A stretch of DNA of 64,000 nucleotides from Microbacterium sp. USTB-Y (GCF_023703415.1 NZ_JAGMTU010000006.1:218529-282528), one strand, 5' to 3'. Counted from the first letter of the stretch, positions 24,838-35,484 are shown. Notes: a model not told the origin generated them from the sequence alone. A program made the numbers and translations.

Positions 24838-25500
24838 ATGACGGTGACACGGAGAATCCCGATGACTCTGACCCGGAAGACGGCGGCCGGCTGCGCCATC
24901 GCAGCGCTGATCCTTCCTGCCGCGGCGACGGCGGCGTTCGCCTTCCCTCCCGCGGACCCGTCCGCCGGGCGCAGCGCGGTGTCGCTCGTCGTGGATCCGC
25001 AGAGTTACACGGTCGCGTCCGCCGCTCAGGAGCAGACCCTCTCCCGCGCCGCGTTCGAGGTCTACACGCCGCCGGCGCCGCCCGCCGCACCCGCTGCCTC
25101 CGAGGCGCCCGCGTCCTCGGCGACGGCCGCATCGGCATCCGCCGCGCCGCAGTCGTTCTCCGGTGAGGCCGTCGTCGCCTACGCCGAGACCTTCGTCGGC
25201 GTGGTCCCCTACGGCTGGGGCGCCGACCCGAGCGACTCCTTCGGCTGCGACGGACTGGTCCAGTACGTGTTCGGCCACTTCGGGATCAGTCTTCCCCGCG
25301 GCGCCGACAACCAGGCCGCGCTCGGCACCGTGATCTCCGCCGACGAGGCGCGGGCGGGGGATCTGGTCTGGTGGCCGGGGCGACACATCGGCATCTGGGA
25401 CGGCGCCGGGGGCATCATCGACTCGCCCGACTGGGGGCGCTACGTCGAGCACCACGCGCCGTGGGCGAGTTCGGGCCCGCCGATCTACATCCGGCTCTGA
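24838..25500 (+). CDS. Secreted NlpC/P60 peptidoglycan hydrolase
   Basis: This 220-residue protein has a signal peptide (about 1-36; basic MTVTRRIPMTLTRK then a hydrophobic stretch and AFA). An Ala/Pro/Ser-rich linker (about 75-105) leads to an NlpC/P60 domain (about 110-219). The catalytic Cys is C137 in SFGCDGLVQYVF and the His is H183 in GRHIGIWDG; the third residue is probably the nearby downstream polar one. It should cleave stem-peptide bonds in cell-wall peptidoglycan outside the membrane. A later ATG (codon 9) is also possible. It stands alone between prfB and a convergent membrane-protein gene. Confidence 0.88.
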   Translation: MTVTRRIPMTLTRKTAAGCAIAALILPAAATAAFAFPPADPSAGRSAVSLVVDPQSYTVASAAQEQTLSRAAFEVYTPPAPPAAPAASEAPASSATAASASAAPQSFSGEAVVAYAETFVGVVPYGWGADPSDSFGCDGLVQYVFGHFGISLPRGADNQAALGTVISADEARAGDLVWWPGRHIGIWDGAGGIIDSPDWGRYVEHHAPWASSGPPIYIRL

Positions 25501-25522
25501 GCGCCCGGCGCGGCGCCGCGGA

Positions 25523-26317
25523 TCACGGCGCCGTCTTGCAGGCCGTGACCGCCTCCATGGTCGTCTGAACGACCAGCTGCCGCTCGGTCTCGTCGGACTG
25601 GATGTCGCGTCCGTCCGCCACGTTGATGAGACTCTCGGTCGAGACCTCCGAGTCGACGAGATGCTGTCCGATACACAGCGCCTCATCGTCGGTGTACTGG
25701 CCGCCGGCGCCCGCCGCGTCCATGATGACGAGGAACCCGTCGGCGACCTCCTGAGCAGAGGGCCTGTCCGCGGCATCGGTGGTCGTGGTGCCCGGATCCG
25801 TCGCCGCATCGGATGCCGCCGGAGCGGATCCGTCGAACTCGTCCGGATGCGTGCTCGCGTAGCCGAGGAAGACCGTGAACAGCACGATGCCGGAGACGAT
25901 GCCCGCGACGATCGAGAGCGCGATCCCCACGATTCCCGGCCACTTCGCGCCCCGGAGGAACAGCGAGACGATCGAGAGCACGAATCCGATACCCAGCAGG
26001 ATCCAGCCGAAGAGCATGATCGGCGGAATCCAGGAGACGATCGCGCCGACGGCGGTGACTCCCAGCGCGATCCAGCCGAGCACCCCGACGCGCTTGGTCC
26101 CGGGCGCGGGTACGGCCATCGCGGGGACGGCCGTCCCGGGCACGGCCATCTGGGGTGCGGCCATCTGCGGCGCGTCCATTGAGGGGGCGGGGGAGCCCGG
26201 AACGACCGGAGGGGTCGATGGCTGCTGCGGGCCGGCGTACTGGTCGGTCCACTGCCGGCCGTCCCACCAGCGCTGCCTTCCGGATCCGTCGTCGTACCAG
26301 CCTGCCGGCGTTTCCAT
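25523..26317 (-). CDS. DUF2510 membrane protein
   Basis: This 264-residue protein has an N-terminal DUF2510 module (METPAGWYDDGSGRQRWWDGRQWTDQYAG), whose W-rich signature is common in actinobacterial membrane proteins. A Pro/Ala/Met-rich low-complexity stretch with repeated PQMA and PxMAVP units (about 40-75) follows. Three or so helices (about 82-165) are followed by an extracytoplasmic C-terminal domain with two Cys (EALCIGQ and TACKTAP) and no recognised fold. Function is unknown. It is transcribed convergently with the NlpC/P60 gene and divergently from ftsE. Confidence 0.75.
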   Translation of the reverse strand: METPAGWYDDGSGRQRWWDGRQWTDQYAGPQQPSTPPVVPGSPAPSMDAPQMAAPQMAVPGTAVPAMAVPAPGTKRVGVLGWIALGVTAVGAIVSWIPPIMLFGWILLGIGFVLSIVSLFLRGAKWPGIVGIALSIVAGIVSGIVLFTVFLGYASTHPDEFDGSAPAASDAATDPGTTTTDAADRPSAQEVADGFLVIMDAAGAGGQYTDDEALCIGQHLVDSEVSTESLINVADGRDIQSDETERQLVVQTTMEAVTACKTAP

Positions 26318-26502
26318 GGAGCCCCTCCCGTTGGCGAGGATCGCGCCCCATCGGCGATATCCTCAGCGTTCCAATAACACTCGCACAGAGTCTTCCCAGA
26401 ATCATCCGGGACAGCAAACTCGCCGGACCGGCATCCCGCCGACTCGGCGCCGCCAACCCGCCGCGCGGGGGTGTCGCTCGCGGGCTGCGGGCCACGCCCG
26501 CT

Positions 26503-26508
26503 TAGGCT
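26503..26508 (+). promoter_or_regulatory. Probable -10 box of ftsEX operon
   Basis: TAGGCT lies 9 nt before the ftsE ATG. There is no good Shine-Dalgarno, which favours a leaderless or nearly leaderless start. Confidence 0.4.
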
Positions 26509-26517
26509 CGACACGCC

Positions 26518-27491
<974 letters not shown>

Positions 27492-27495
<4 letters not shown>

Positions 27496-28406
27496 GGTTC
27501 GGACTCATCCTCGGCGAGGCGCTGACCGGCCTGCGCCGCAACGCCTCCATGGTCATCTCCGTCGTGCTGGTGACGTTCGTGTCCCTCACGTTCGTCGGCG
27601 CGGCGATCCTCATGCAGGCCCAGATCGGCACGATGCGGGCCTACTGGCAGGACCGCGCGCAGGTCGCGATCTACATGTGCTCCTCGGTCTCCACGTCGCC
27701 CGGGTGCGTCGGCGGCGTCGCGACGGAGGATCAGATCAAGGCCGTCCAGGCCGAGCTCGACGGCGACACGCTGAAGCCGCTGATCGCCAAGAGCTCGTTC
27801 CAGACGGCGGACGAGGCCTACCAGGAGACGCTGAAGCTCGTCGGCAAGGACTACGCCGGTGTGCTCACCCCCGATCAGGTCAACGCCGTCTTCAAGGTGA
27901 ACCTCAAGGACCAGACCCAGTCGGCCGTGATCGCGGAGGCCTTCAGCGGCCTCAAGGGCGTGGACGAGGTGAAGGACCAGCTCGAGTACCTGGATCCCCT
28001 CTTCAACGCGCTCACCGTCGCGACGTACATCGCCGTCGGGATCGCCGTGCTGATGCTCATCGCCGCGGTGCTGCTGATCGGCACCACGATCCGATTGTCG
28101 GCGTACGCGCGACGGCGGGAGATCGGGATCATGCGCCTGGTCGGAGCGTCGAACCGCTTCATCCAGACGCCGTTCGTCCTGGAGGGCGTGTTCGCCGCCG
28201 TGATCGGTTCGGTGCTCGCGAGCGCCGCGGTGCTGCTGGGTGTCCACTTCGGCGTGCAGGAGTACCTGACGAAGCGGGTCGCGTTCATCACCACGTGGGT
28301 CGGCCTCAACGAGGCGCTCCTCGTCGTCCCGGTGCTGATCGGCATCGGCGTGATCCTTGCGGCGCTCAGCGCCGGGTTCGCGATCCGCCGGTGGCTCCGC
28401 GCCTGA
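27492..28406 (+). CDS. ftsX: Cell-division protein FtsX
   Basis: This 304-residue membrane partner of FtsE has an N-terminal helix (about 20-42) and an extracytoplasmic domain (about 45-170) containing a Cys pair (YMCSSVSTSPGCVGG), which may form a disulfide. Three C-terminal helices follow, with RRREIGIMRLVGASNRFIQTPFVLEGV, the MacB/FtsX-like cytoplasmic loop. The extracytoplasmic domain normally contacts NlpC/P60-type or RipC-type hydrolases. An NlpC/P60 gene lies about 2 kb upstream, though no link is proven. smpB follows 51 bp later. Confidence 0.95.
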
Positions 28407-28457
28407 TAGGCTGACAGGCTGCCGTGCGCCCGCGCGGCGCAGAATCAGGAGATCGCC

Positions 28458-28934
28458 ATGCCCAGGGAACGCGGGGAGAAGGTCATCGCGACCAATCGTC
28501 GCGCACGTCACGACTACAACCTCGAGAAGTCGTACGAGGCGGGACTCGTGCTCACGGGCACCGAGGTGAAGTCGCTGCGCCAGGGGCGCGCCAACCTGAC
28601 GGACGGATACGCGTTCATCAAGGGCAACGAGGCGTTCCTCGATGCGGTGCACATCCCGGAGTACTCGCAGGGGCACTGGACGAACCATTCGGCCAAGCGG
28701 ATCCGCAAGCTCCTGCTGCACAAGGAGGAGATCGCGAAGCTCTCGCACGCGGTCTCCGCCGGTGGCTACACGCTCATCCCGCTGCGCCTGTACTTCTCGG
28801 ATGGGCGCGCCAAGGTCGAGATCGCCCTCGCGAAGGGCAAGCGCGAGTACGACAAGCGGCAGACCCTGCGTGAGCGTCAGGACACCCGCGAGGCGGAGCG
28901 CGCGATGCGCTCCCGCAACCGCCTGGGGGAGTGA
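28458..28934 (+). CDS. smpB: SsrA-binding protein SmpB
   Basis: This 158-residue OB-fold protein binds tmRNA and brings it to stalled ribosomes. Family blocks are ATNRRARHDYNLEKSYEAGLVLTGTEVKSLRQGRANLTDGYAFI, EYSQGHWTNHSAKRIRKLLLH and KVEIALAKGKREYDKRQTLRERQDTREAERAMR, the last being the C-terminal tail that enters the mRNA channel. An AGGAG Shine-Dalgarno precedes the ATG. ssrA (tmRNA) is often downstream of smpB but was not found in the 30-bp gap before the convergent peptidase gene. Confidence 0.96.
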   Translation: MPRERGEKVIATNRRARHDYNLEKSYEAGLVLTGTEVKSLRQGRANLTDGYAFIKGNEAFLDAVHIPEYSQGHWTNHSAKRIRKLLLHKEEIAKLSHAVSAGGYTLIPLRLYFSDGRAKVEIALAKGKREYDKRQTLRERQDTREAERAMRSRNRLGE

Positions 28935-28964
28935 CCTCTTCGCGCGCGGGCGTCTGAGCCCGAG

Positions 28965-30866
28965 CTACGGGGCAGGATCGAATCCGAACACCTCGCCGAG
29001 GAAGCGCAGTTCGGCCTCCGCCGCGGCGATGATCGTCTCCGCCCGCCGGAATCCGTGCCCCTCTCCGGGGAACAGCAGGTACTCGTGCCGCACGCCGCGC
29101 GCGGCGAGCGCATCGCGGATCGCCTCGGACTGCGACGGCGGGACCACGGCGTCATCCGCCCCCTGCAGGATCAGCACGGGCACGTCGATCCGGTCCGCGT
29201 GGGTGAGCGGCGAGCGGTCGATGTACGTCTGCTCGGCTTCGGGCAGCGGCCCGACCAGTCCGTCCAGGTAGTAGCGCTCGAAGTCGTGCGTCTCCTCCGC
29301 GAGAAGGCGGAGGTCGACGACCCCGTAGCGGTCGATCCCCGCGGCGAACACCCCGCCGCGCACGAGTGCGGACAGCACGGTCCATCCGCCGGCGGAGCCG
29401 CCGCGGATGGCGATGCGCGCCGGGTCCGCGATCCCGGCGTCGGCGAGACCCTGCGCCGCGGCGAGGACGTCGTCCACGTCGACGACGCCCCACTGACCGT
29501 CGAGCCGCTCGCGGTAGGCCCGGCCGTACCCGGTCGACCCGCCGTAGTTCACCTCGAGCACGCCGATCCCGCGGCTGGTGAACGCGGTGATCCAGCTCGC
29601 CTGCGCTCCGGTCGCGTGCGCGGTGGGGCCGCCGTGCACCTGCACGATGTACGGAGGCAGAGCGCCCGCCTCGGCGCGGACGCCGGGATTCGCGGGCGCG
29701 TGGTCGAACGCGTGCACGGGGCCGTGCGGTCCTGCGAAGGTCACCGGGCGCGCCCCCGGCACCCAGGCCGGATCCACCGCGTCGCCGGCGCGGATCGCCC
29801 GGACGGTGCCGGCGTCGACGTCGAGCTCCCAGAGACCGGGGGTGACCCGCCGCCCCTGACCCGTGACGAGCACTCGGGAGCCACGGGCATCCTCGAGGCT
29901 GAGGTCGGCGTCGAACGGCACGTCCAGCTCGCGGAGGAGCGCGCCGTCCCGGTCCAGCAGGACCAGCGAGTCCGAGCCGTTCGTCCGGACCGCGAGGATC
30001 CGTCCGTCGTCCAGGATCCGGAACCAGCGCTGGCCGAGCACCCAGAGCCCGCCGCCGGTGTCGGCGTCGGCGCGCGAGAAGTCCTCGCGGGTTGCGAGGG
30101 GTGTCGGGATCGGAGGCGCCGGCTGCGCGCCGATGCGTGCCCGGTGCAGATTCCACCGGCCCGTCGCATCATCGGCGAACAGCAGCTCGTCATCCGAGAC
30201 CCATTCGGGCTGCAGCGCCGCCCGGCTCGGGATCGCGCCGTCGGCGCCCGAGGCGAGATCCACGACGCAGGCGAGGGCGGCGTCCCAGGGCATGCGCGTG
30301 TCCGGCCAGAGCACATAGGCGAGGCGGGATCCGTCGGGTGAGAGCGCGGGGTGGGCGTAGAAGCCGCCGTGGGAGACGATCACGCGGACGGCCCCGTCGT
30401 CCTCCGCCGCGGATCCGTCGACGGGGATCTCCACGATGGCACGCACATGCGGGTCGGGTCGCAGGTCCTCCCGCACGGCGAAGAGACGCCCTTGCTGCAG
30501 CCGGAGTCCTCCGTACTGCGCTCCCGAGGGCGTCAGCGGCACGGGTGCGACGGCTTCCGGATCCCACCGGCGCACGCGCTGATCGTCGCCGTCGACGAAG
30601 AACAGCGTGCCGTCATCCGCCACGGTCCACGCGCCGCCGCCGTACTCGTGCACGCGGGAGCGCGCGCCCCACGGCGCCGGCAGCACCTCGTGCACCGTGC
30701 CGTCGGGCGCGGTGCGGAGCACGCGCATGCGTCCGCGCTCCTGCGGCACCGACTCGCTCCACCAGATCCCGTCCGCGGCGAACCGTGCGCCGTCGATCCG
30801 CACGCCCGCGGCGGCGAGGTCGGCCGAGGTCAGCGGGGAGGGCCAGGAACCGTGTGCAGCGCTCAT
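28965..30866 (-). CDS. S9-family serine peptidase (dipeptidyl/acylaminoacyl peptidase-like)
   Basis: This 633-residue protein has an N-terminal beta-propeller (about 20-370) with repeated WSESVPQERGRMRVLR-type blades and an alpha/beta-hydrolase domain (about 385-630). The catalytic triad is Ser in RGGSAGGWT, Asp in LILQGADDAVVP and His in FPGEGHGFR. No signal peptide is visible, so it should act on short peptides in the cytoplasm. It is divergent from metF and converges on smpB. The exact specificity (prolyl oligopeptidase versus acylaminoacyl peptidase) cannot be set from sequence. Confidence 0.9.
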   Translation of the reverse strand: MSAAHGSWPSPLTSADLAAAGVRIDGARFAADGIWWSESVPQERGRMRVLRTAPDGTVHEVLPAPWGARSRVHEYGGGAWTVADDGTLFFVDGDDQRVRRWDPEAVAPVPLTPSGAQYGGLRLQQGRLFAVREDLRPDPHVRAIVEIPVDGSAAEDDGAVRVIVSHGGFYAHPALSPDGSRLAYVLWPDTRMPWDAALACVVDLASGADGAIPSRAALQPEWVSDDELLFADDATGRWNLHRARIGAQPAPPIPTPLATREDFSRADADTGGGLWVLGQRWFRILDDGRILAVRTNGSDSLVLLDRDGALLRELDVPFDADLSLEDARGSRVLVTGQGRRVTPGLWELDVDAGTVRAIRAGDAVDPAWVPGARPVTFAGPHGPVHAFDHAPANPGVRAEAGALPPYIVQVHGGPTAHATGAQASWITAFTSRGIGVLEVNYGGSTGYGRAYRERLDGQWGVVDVDDVLAAAQGLADAGIADPARIAIRGGSAGGWTVLSALVRGGVFAAGIDRYGVVDLRLLAEETHDFERYYLDGLVGPLPEAEQTYIDRSPLTHADRIDVPVLILQGADDAVVPPSQSEAIRDALAARGVRHEYLLFPGEGHGFRRAETIIAAAEAELRFLGEVFGFDPAP

Positions 30867-31013
30867 GCTTCGAGCCTAGAAGAGCGCGCGGCGGATGCGG
30901 GCGCGGATCCCGCCGGCCGCGGTTCGCGGAGAGCGCGACACATGATGAAACACAGAATGCGTCGCCCCTCGGCGCCGCCTACCGTGGGGGGACCACCCCG
31001 ATGCAGGAGAGAG

Positions 31014-31979
31014 ATGTCCTTCGATGCGCCGCCGTTCGCCCCGATCGGGGTCGTCGCGCCGCGCGTGCCGATCTCCTTCGAGCTGTATCCGCCGCGTACC
31101 CCGGCGCCGGTCGAGGCGCTGCACGAGACCATCCAGCAGCTCGCCTCGGTGACGCCGCGCTTCATCTCCGTCACCTACGGCGCCGGCGGCTCCGTGGGGG
31201 GCCGCTCGCTCGACGTGCTGCGCTACATCCGCGAGCACACCTCGGTCGAGCCGCTGGCGCACCTCACCTGCGTCGGCAGCACGTACGCCGGGGCCTCCCG
31301 GCTGATCCGGGAGTTCCTCGACGCGGGGATCCTCAGCTTCCTCGCCCTGCGCGGGGATCCGCCGATCGACGAGAGCGCGCCGTTCCTCGGCGACCTGGAG
31401 AGCTCGGCTCAGCTCGTGCAGCTCATCGACCGGGCGCAGGCCGAGCGTGCGCCCTACCAGGAGCGCCCCATCCCCGGCGTCCCGGGCGCCGTGCAGGTGA
31501 CCCCGCGCCGCAAGGTGAACATCGCGGTCGCCGCCTATCCGAACGGGCACCCGCGCTCGACCTATCGGAACCAGGACATCGACGCGCTGCTGGCCAAGCA
31601 GGCGGCGGGGGCGACGCTCGCGATCACGCAGCTCTTCTTCCATCCCGACGACTACTTCGCCTTCGTCGAGCGGGCCCGCCGCGCCGGGGTGACGATCCCG
31701 ATCCTGCCCGGGATCATGCCGATCACCTCGCCCGCCCGGCTCCGCCGCGTGCTGGAGCTCAGCGGCGAGGAGCTGCCCGCCGAACTGTCCATCGCGCTCG
31801 AGGTCGAGCCCACCGCCGAGGGGCGCACCGAGATCGGCATCGCCCAGGCGGCCGCCCTCGTTCGCGAGCTCGTCGACGGCGGCGCACCCGGCGTGCACCT
31901 GTACGCCTTCAACCAGCACCGCACCGTGCTCGACGTGCTCGAGAACGCCGGCGTGCTCCAGACCGTCGGCGCGCGCTGA
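31014..31979 (+). CDS. metF: 5,10-methylenetetrahydrofolate reductase
   Basis: This 321-residue FAD-dependent TIM-barrel enzyme supplies 5-methyl-THF for methionine synthesis. Blocks include ISFELYPPRTPAPVEALHETIQQLA, ISVTYGAGGS, HLTCVGST, LALRGDPP, QLFFHPDDY and PGVHLYAFNQ. The ATG at 31014 follows GGAGAGAG (Shine-Dalgarno) and gives the normal N-terminus; upstream open sequence in the same frame is opposite the peptidase gene and non-coding. metE starts 35 bp after the stop, so the two form a methionine operon. Confidence 0.95.
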   Translation: MSFDAPPFAPIGVVAPRVPISFELYPPRTPAPVEALHETIQQLASVTPRFISVTYGAGGSVGGRSLDVLRYIREHTSVEPLAHLTCVGSTYAGASRLIREFLDAGILSFLALRGDPPIDESAPFLGDLESSAQLVQLIDRAQAERAPYQERPIPGVPGAVQVTPRRKVNIAVAAYPNGHPRSTYRNQDIDALLAKQAAGATLAITQLFFHPDDYFAFVERARRAGVTIPILPGIMPITSPARLRRVLELSGEELPAELSIALEVEPTAEGRTEIGIAQAAALVRELVDGGAPGVHLYAFNQHRTVLDVLENAGVLQTVGAR

Positions 31980-32014
31980 GCCGCACCTTCCCCCTTCCGT
32001 CAGAGAGGACCGTC

Positions 32015-34336
32015 ATGACCGCATTCCCCGAGGGCACCGTCCTGGGCTACCCCCGCATCGGCCGTCGCCGCGAGCTCAAGAAGGCCGTCGAGGCGTTCTG
32101 GGCCGGGCGGATCGACGAGGCCGAGCTCGAGCGCACCGCCGCCGAGCTGCGCGCGACCACCCGGGAGCGCCTCGCCGCGCAGGGGCTGGGCCGTGACGAC
32201 TCGGCGATCCCCGAGTCGTTCTCGTACTACGACCAGGTGCTCGACGCCGCCGTCACGGTCGGCGCGATCCCGGCGCGCTTCGAGGATCTCCGCTCCGAGG
32301 ACGGCACGATTGGCCTGCCCGCCTACTTCACCGTCGCCCGCGGCGAGGGCGAGCGCGCGCCGCTCGAGATGACGAAGTGGTTCGACACGAACTACCACTA
32401 CCTCGTGCCGGAGATCGGCCCCGACACCGTGTTCTCGCTGTCCAGCGACCGCATCGTGCGCCAGGTGCAGGAGGCGGCGGAAGCCGGCTTCCGCACGCGT
32501 CCGGTGGTCGTCGGTCCCGTCACCTTCCTCGCCCTCGCCAAGGCGGCCGACGAGGCGCCCGCGGGCTTCGACCCGCTGTCGCGCCTGGACGACCTGCTGC
32601 CGGTGTACGCCGAGCTGCTCGGCGCGCTCAAGGCCGCGGGTGCGGAGTGGGTGCAGCTCGACGAGCCGGCCCTCGTGAGCGAGTCCCTGCCCGCCTCGGT
32701 CGCCGAGCTCGGCGCCGCCGCCGCACGCGCCTACGGCGTCCTCGGCGGGCTCGCCGAGCGCCCGGCGATCTTCGTCGCCGCGCCGTACGCGGCGCTCGAC
32801 GCGAACCTCGAGGTCCTCGCCGCGGCCCCGATCGAGGCGATCGGCCTCGACCTGGTGCGCGGCACCGTGCCCGCTGCCGTCCCCGGGCTCGCGGACAAGG
32901 TGCTCGTCGGCGGCGTGATCGACGGTCACAACATCTGGCGCGGCGACCTCGCTGCGGCCTTCGACACCCTCGAGGCGCTGCGCGGTCTCGGCGCGGCCGG
33001 CGTCTCCGCCGCGACCTCCACGTCGCTGCAGCACGTGCCGCACGACGTCGAGGACGAGACGAAGCTCGATGCCCGGCTGGTGAGCTGGCTCGCCTTCGCC
33101 GACCAGAAGGTCGCCCAGGTCACGACCCTCGCCACGGGTCTCGCCGAGGGCCGCGACGCGATCGCCGCCGAGCTCGACGCCGCGTCCGCCGCTCTCGCCG
33201 ATCGCCTGAGCGCCCCCGGCGTGCGCGTCGAGGCCGTGCGTGCGCGGACCGCGGGCCTCACCGAGGGCGACTTCAGCCGCGGGGACTACGACGCCCGCGT
33301 CGTGGCGCAGGAGAACGCGCTGAACCTGCCCGCGCTGCCGCTCACCACGATCGGATCCTTCCCGCAGACCGGCGAGATCCGTCGCGCCCGTGCGCAGTTC
33401 ACCAGGGGCGAGATCACCGCCGACGAGTACGACGGCTTCCTCCGCGACGAGATCGGCCGCGTCGTCGAGCTCCAGGAGGAGCTGGGCCTGGACGTGCTCG
33501 TGCACGGCGAGCCCGAGCGCAACGACATGGTGCAGTACTTCGCCGAGAACCTCGACGGCTTCGACGTCACCGAGAACGGCTGGGTGCAGTCCTACGGATC
33601 CCGCGCCACGCGTCCGTCGATCCTGTGGGGGGACGTCTCCCGCCCCGCGCCGATCACGGTCGCCTGGTCGCAGTACGCCCAGTCCCTCACCGCGAAGCCG
33701 ATGAAGGGCATGCTGACGGGTCCCGTCACGATCCTGGCGTGGTCGTTCGTGCGCGACGACCAGCCGCTCGCGGAGACCGCGAACCAGGTGGCGCTGGCGC
33801 TGCGCGACGAGATCGCCGATCTCGAGGCCGCCGGCATCGGCGTGATCCAGGTCGACGAGCCGGCGCTGCGCGAGCTGCTGCCGCTCAAGAAGGCCGACCA
33901 GCCGGCCTATCTCGACTGGTCCGTCGCCTCGTTCCGTCTCTCCACCGCCGGTGCGGAGACCGCCACGCAGGTGCACACCCACCTCTGCTACTCGGAGTTC
34001 GGCGTGGTCATCGACGCGATCCGCGCTCTGGACGCCGACGTGACGTCGATCGAGGCCGCCCGCAGCCGCATGGAGGTCGTCACCGACATCGCCGCCTCGG
34101 GCTTCGACCACGGCATCGGCCCGGGCGTCTATGACATCCATTCCCCGCGCGTGCCGGAGACCGCCGAGATCGAGACGCTGCTGCGTCGCGCCGTCGAGGA
34201 GATCCCCACGCGTCAGCTCTGGGTCAACCCGGACTGCGGCCTGAAGACGCGTGGCTACGAGGAGACCAACGCCTCGCTGCGCAACATCGTCGAGGCCACC
34301 CGTCGCGTCCGCGAGGACGTCTCGGTCGCGGTCTGA
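32015..34336 (+). CDS. metE: Cobalamin-independent methionine synthase
   Basis: This 773-residue enzyme transfers a methyl group from 5-methyl-THF-polyglutamate to homocysteine. The N-terminal barrel begins GYPRIGRRRELKKAVEAFWAG. The C-terminal catalytic barrel holds the zinc site: H and C in VHTHLCYSEF, and C in VNPDCGLKTR, with Glu in the preceding barrel strands. TIGSFPQT begins the second half. Sequence and length are complete. It is co-transcribed with metF, which makes its substrate. No cobalamin riboswitch is evident upstream, although metE is often controlled that way. Confidence 0.96.
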   Translation: MTAFPEGTVLGYPRIGRRRELKKAVEAFWAGRIDEAELERTAAELRATTRERLAAQGLGRDDSAIPESFSYYDQVLDAAVTVGAIPARFEDLRSEDGTIGLPAYFTVARGEGERAPLEMTKWFDTNYHYLVPEIGPDTVFSLSSDRIVRQVQEAAEAGFRTRPVVVGPVTFLALAKAADEAPAGFDPLSRLDDLLPVYAELLGALKAAGAEWVQLDEPALVSESLPASVAELGAAAARAYGVLGGLAERPAIFVAAPYAALDANLEVLAAAPIEAIGLDLVRGTVPAAVPGLADKVLVGGVIDGHNIWRGDLAAAFDTLEALRGLGAAGVSAATSTSLQHVPHDVEDETKLDARLVSWLAFADQKVAQVTTLATGLAEGRDAIAAELDAASAALADRLSAPGVRVEAVRARTAGLTEGDFSRGDYDARVVAQENALNLPALPLTTIGSFPQTGEIRRARAQFTRGEITADEYDGFLRDEIGRVVELQEELGLDVLVHGEPERNDMVQYFAENLDGFDVTENGWVQSYGSRATRPSILWGDVSRPAPITVAWSQYAQSLTAKPMKGMLTGPVTILAWSFVRDDQPLAETANQVALALRDEIADLEAAGIGVIQVDEPALRELLPLKKADQPAYLDWSVASFRLSTAGAETATQVHTHLCYSEFGVVIDAIRALDADVTSIEAARSRMEVVTDIAASGFDHGIGPGVYDIHSPRVPETAEIETLLRRAVEEIPTRQLWVNPDCGLKTRGYEETNASLRNIVEATRRVREDVSVAV

Positions 34337-34363
34337 CCGTGTAGGTCGTTCTGCTCGTCGAGG

Positions 34364-34431
34364 CCCCCTCGCAGCACCGAGGCCCCCTCTCAGATCCGGA
34401 TCTGAGAGGGGGCCTCGGTGCGCAGAGGGGG
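34364..34431. terminator. Very long, nearly perfect terminator palindrome after metE
   Basis: Two 34-nt arms meet at CCGG with no loop: CCCCCTCGCAGCACCGAGG... and its near-complement, matched at 31 of 34 positions. The innermost 27 bp are perfect. It sits between the metE and lexA stops and can serve both convergent transcripts. Confidence 0.75.
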
Positions 34432-34472
34432 TATCGACGCGGATGGCTCGATGGCGCGATGGCGCGTGAGGA

Positions 34473-35159
34473 TCAGACGGCGCGCAGCACGGCCACGACC
34501 TTGCCCAGAACGGTCGCGTCATCGCCCAGGATGGGCTCGAACGCGCTGTTGCGCGGCAGCAGCCACACGTGACCGTCGCGGCGGCGGAACGTCTTGACGG
34601 TGGCCTCGCCGTCGAGCATCGCGGCGACGATCTCGCCGTTCTCGGCCGTGCCCTGGGAGCGCACGACCACCCAGTCCCCGTCGCAGATCGCGGCGTCGAT
34701 CATCGACTCGCCGGAGACCTTCAGCATGAACAGGTCGCCCTTCCCGACGAGCTGGCGGGGGAGCGGGAAGATCTCCTCGACCTGCTGCTCCGCCGTGATC
34801 GGCACACCCGCCGCGATCCGGCCGACGAGCGGCACCAGGGCCGCGTCGCCGACCGACGGCGCCGTGTCGGCGGGGTTCTCCGTGGAGGTCCCCGGAAGGT
34901 CGATCAGCACCTCCATGGCGCGGGTCTTGCCGGCGTCGCGGCGCAGGTAGCCGCTCAGCTCGAGCTGGCCGAGCTGATGCGTCACGCTGCTCAGCGACTT
35001 GAGGCCGACGGCGTCGCCGATCTCGCGCATGCTCGGCGGGTAGCCGTACCGGGCGATCGAGGTCTGGATGACCTCGAGGATCGCCATCTGCTTCGCACTG
35101 AGGCTCTTGCGGCGCCGCGTCCGCGGGGCCTCGGAGCCGGGGGTCGCGCCGTCGCTCAT
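34473..35159 (-). CDS. lexA: SOS repressor LexA
   Basis: This 228-residue repressor has an N-terminal winged helix (about 18-82; [44 protein letters not shown]) and a C-terminal peptidase-like domain. The autocleavage site is A117-G118 (RIAAGVP), the catalytic Ser is S152 (VSGESM) and the Lys is K189 (ATVKTF). RecA filaments trigger cleavage after DNA damage. It is divergent from a LysM membrane protein, with several GTTCGA half-sites in the gap. Expected targets in this window are lexA itself and that neighbour. Confidence 0.96.
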   Translation of the reverse strand: MSDGATPGSEAPRTRRRKSLSAKQMAILEVIQTSIARYGYPPSMREIGDAVGLKSLSSVTHQLGQLELSGYLRRDAGKTRAMEVLIDLPGTSTENPADTAPSVGDAALVPLVGRIAAGVPITAEQQVEEIFPLPRQLVGKGDLFMLKVSGESMIDAAICDGDWVVVRSQGTAENGEIVAAMLDGEATVKTFRRRDGHVWLLPRNSAFEPILGDDATVLGKVVAVLRAV

Positions 35160-35484
35160 GCCATCTCCTTCGTGTGCGTCCGGCCTTCGCGGAGCCGTTC
35201 GATCCCGCCTGTCCGGGGGCGGCGGTTCGAACGTCGGTGGTCCGTGATGGGGTCTTGTTATCGAAACCGTATCCGAGACCGGAGCGGAATCGGTAGATCT
35301 GTTCGAGCGTGTCGATGAATTCGGATCCCCGATTTTCGAAGAACGCTTGACAGATGTTCGAACTCGAAAGTAGTTTCGGAACGTAGGTTCGCCTCTCCAG
35401 AGGCCCGGACCCCCGGAAGCTCACACAGAGGAGCTATCGGGATCCGGGGAGAGGCGGACCCGCACACAACAGAGGAGAAGCACC
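35160..35484. promoter_or_regulatory. lexA/LysM intergenic region with SOS-box-like half-sites
   Basis: This 325-bp gap contains no gene. Four GTTCGA hexamers occur (35197, 35225, 35301, 35356), the half-site of actinobacterial LexA boxes. The best two-sided match is TCGCGG-N4-GTTCGA at 35187-35202 (9 of 12). The plus-strand promoter of the LysM gene is probably TTGACA (35347-35352)-N18-TAGTTT (35371-35376), with a GTTCGA half-site in its spacer. The intergenic layout is therefore that of two LexA-repressed divergent genes. Confidence 0.6.

Noticed and set aside
22918..26514. Open frame of about 1,200 codons on the minus strand across prfB and the NlpC/P60 gene
   Set aside because: It lies antisense to prfB and others with convincing motifs, has repetitive Arg/Gly/Asp composition, and reflects the scarcity of stop codons in GC-rich DNA.
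28935..28964. ssrA (tmRNA) next to smpB
   Set aside because: The gap is only 30 bp and the peptidase gene follows; no tmRNA ends or tag sequence were seen.
30867..31013. SAM or cobalamin riboswitch before metF-metE
   Set aside because: The 147-bp gap shows none of the conserved cores (for example no B12-box) that I could recognise.
32000..34522. 840-codon minus-strand open frame opposite metE
   Set aside because: metE is unmistakable on the plus strand; the antisense frame shows no domain and has the biased composition of a shadow frame.
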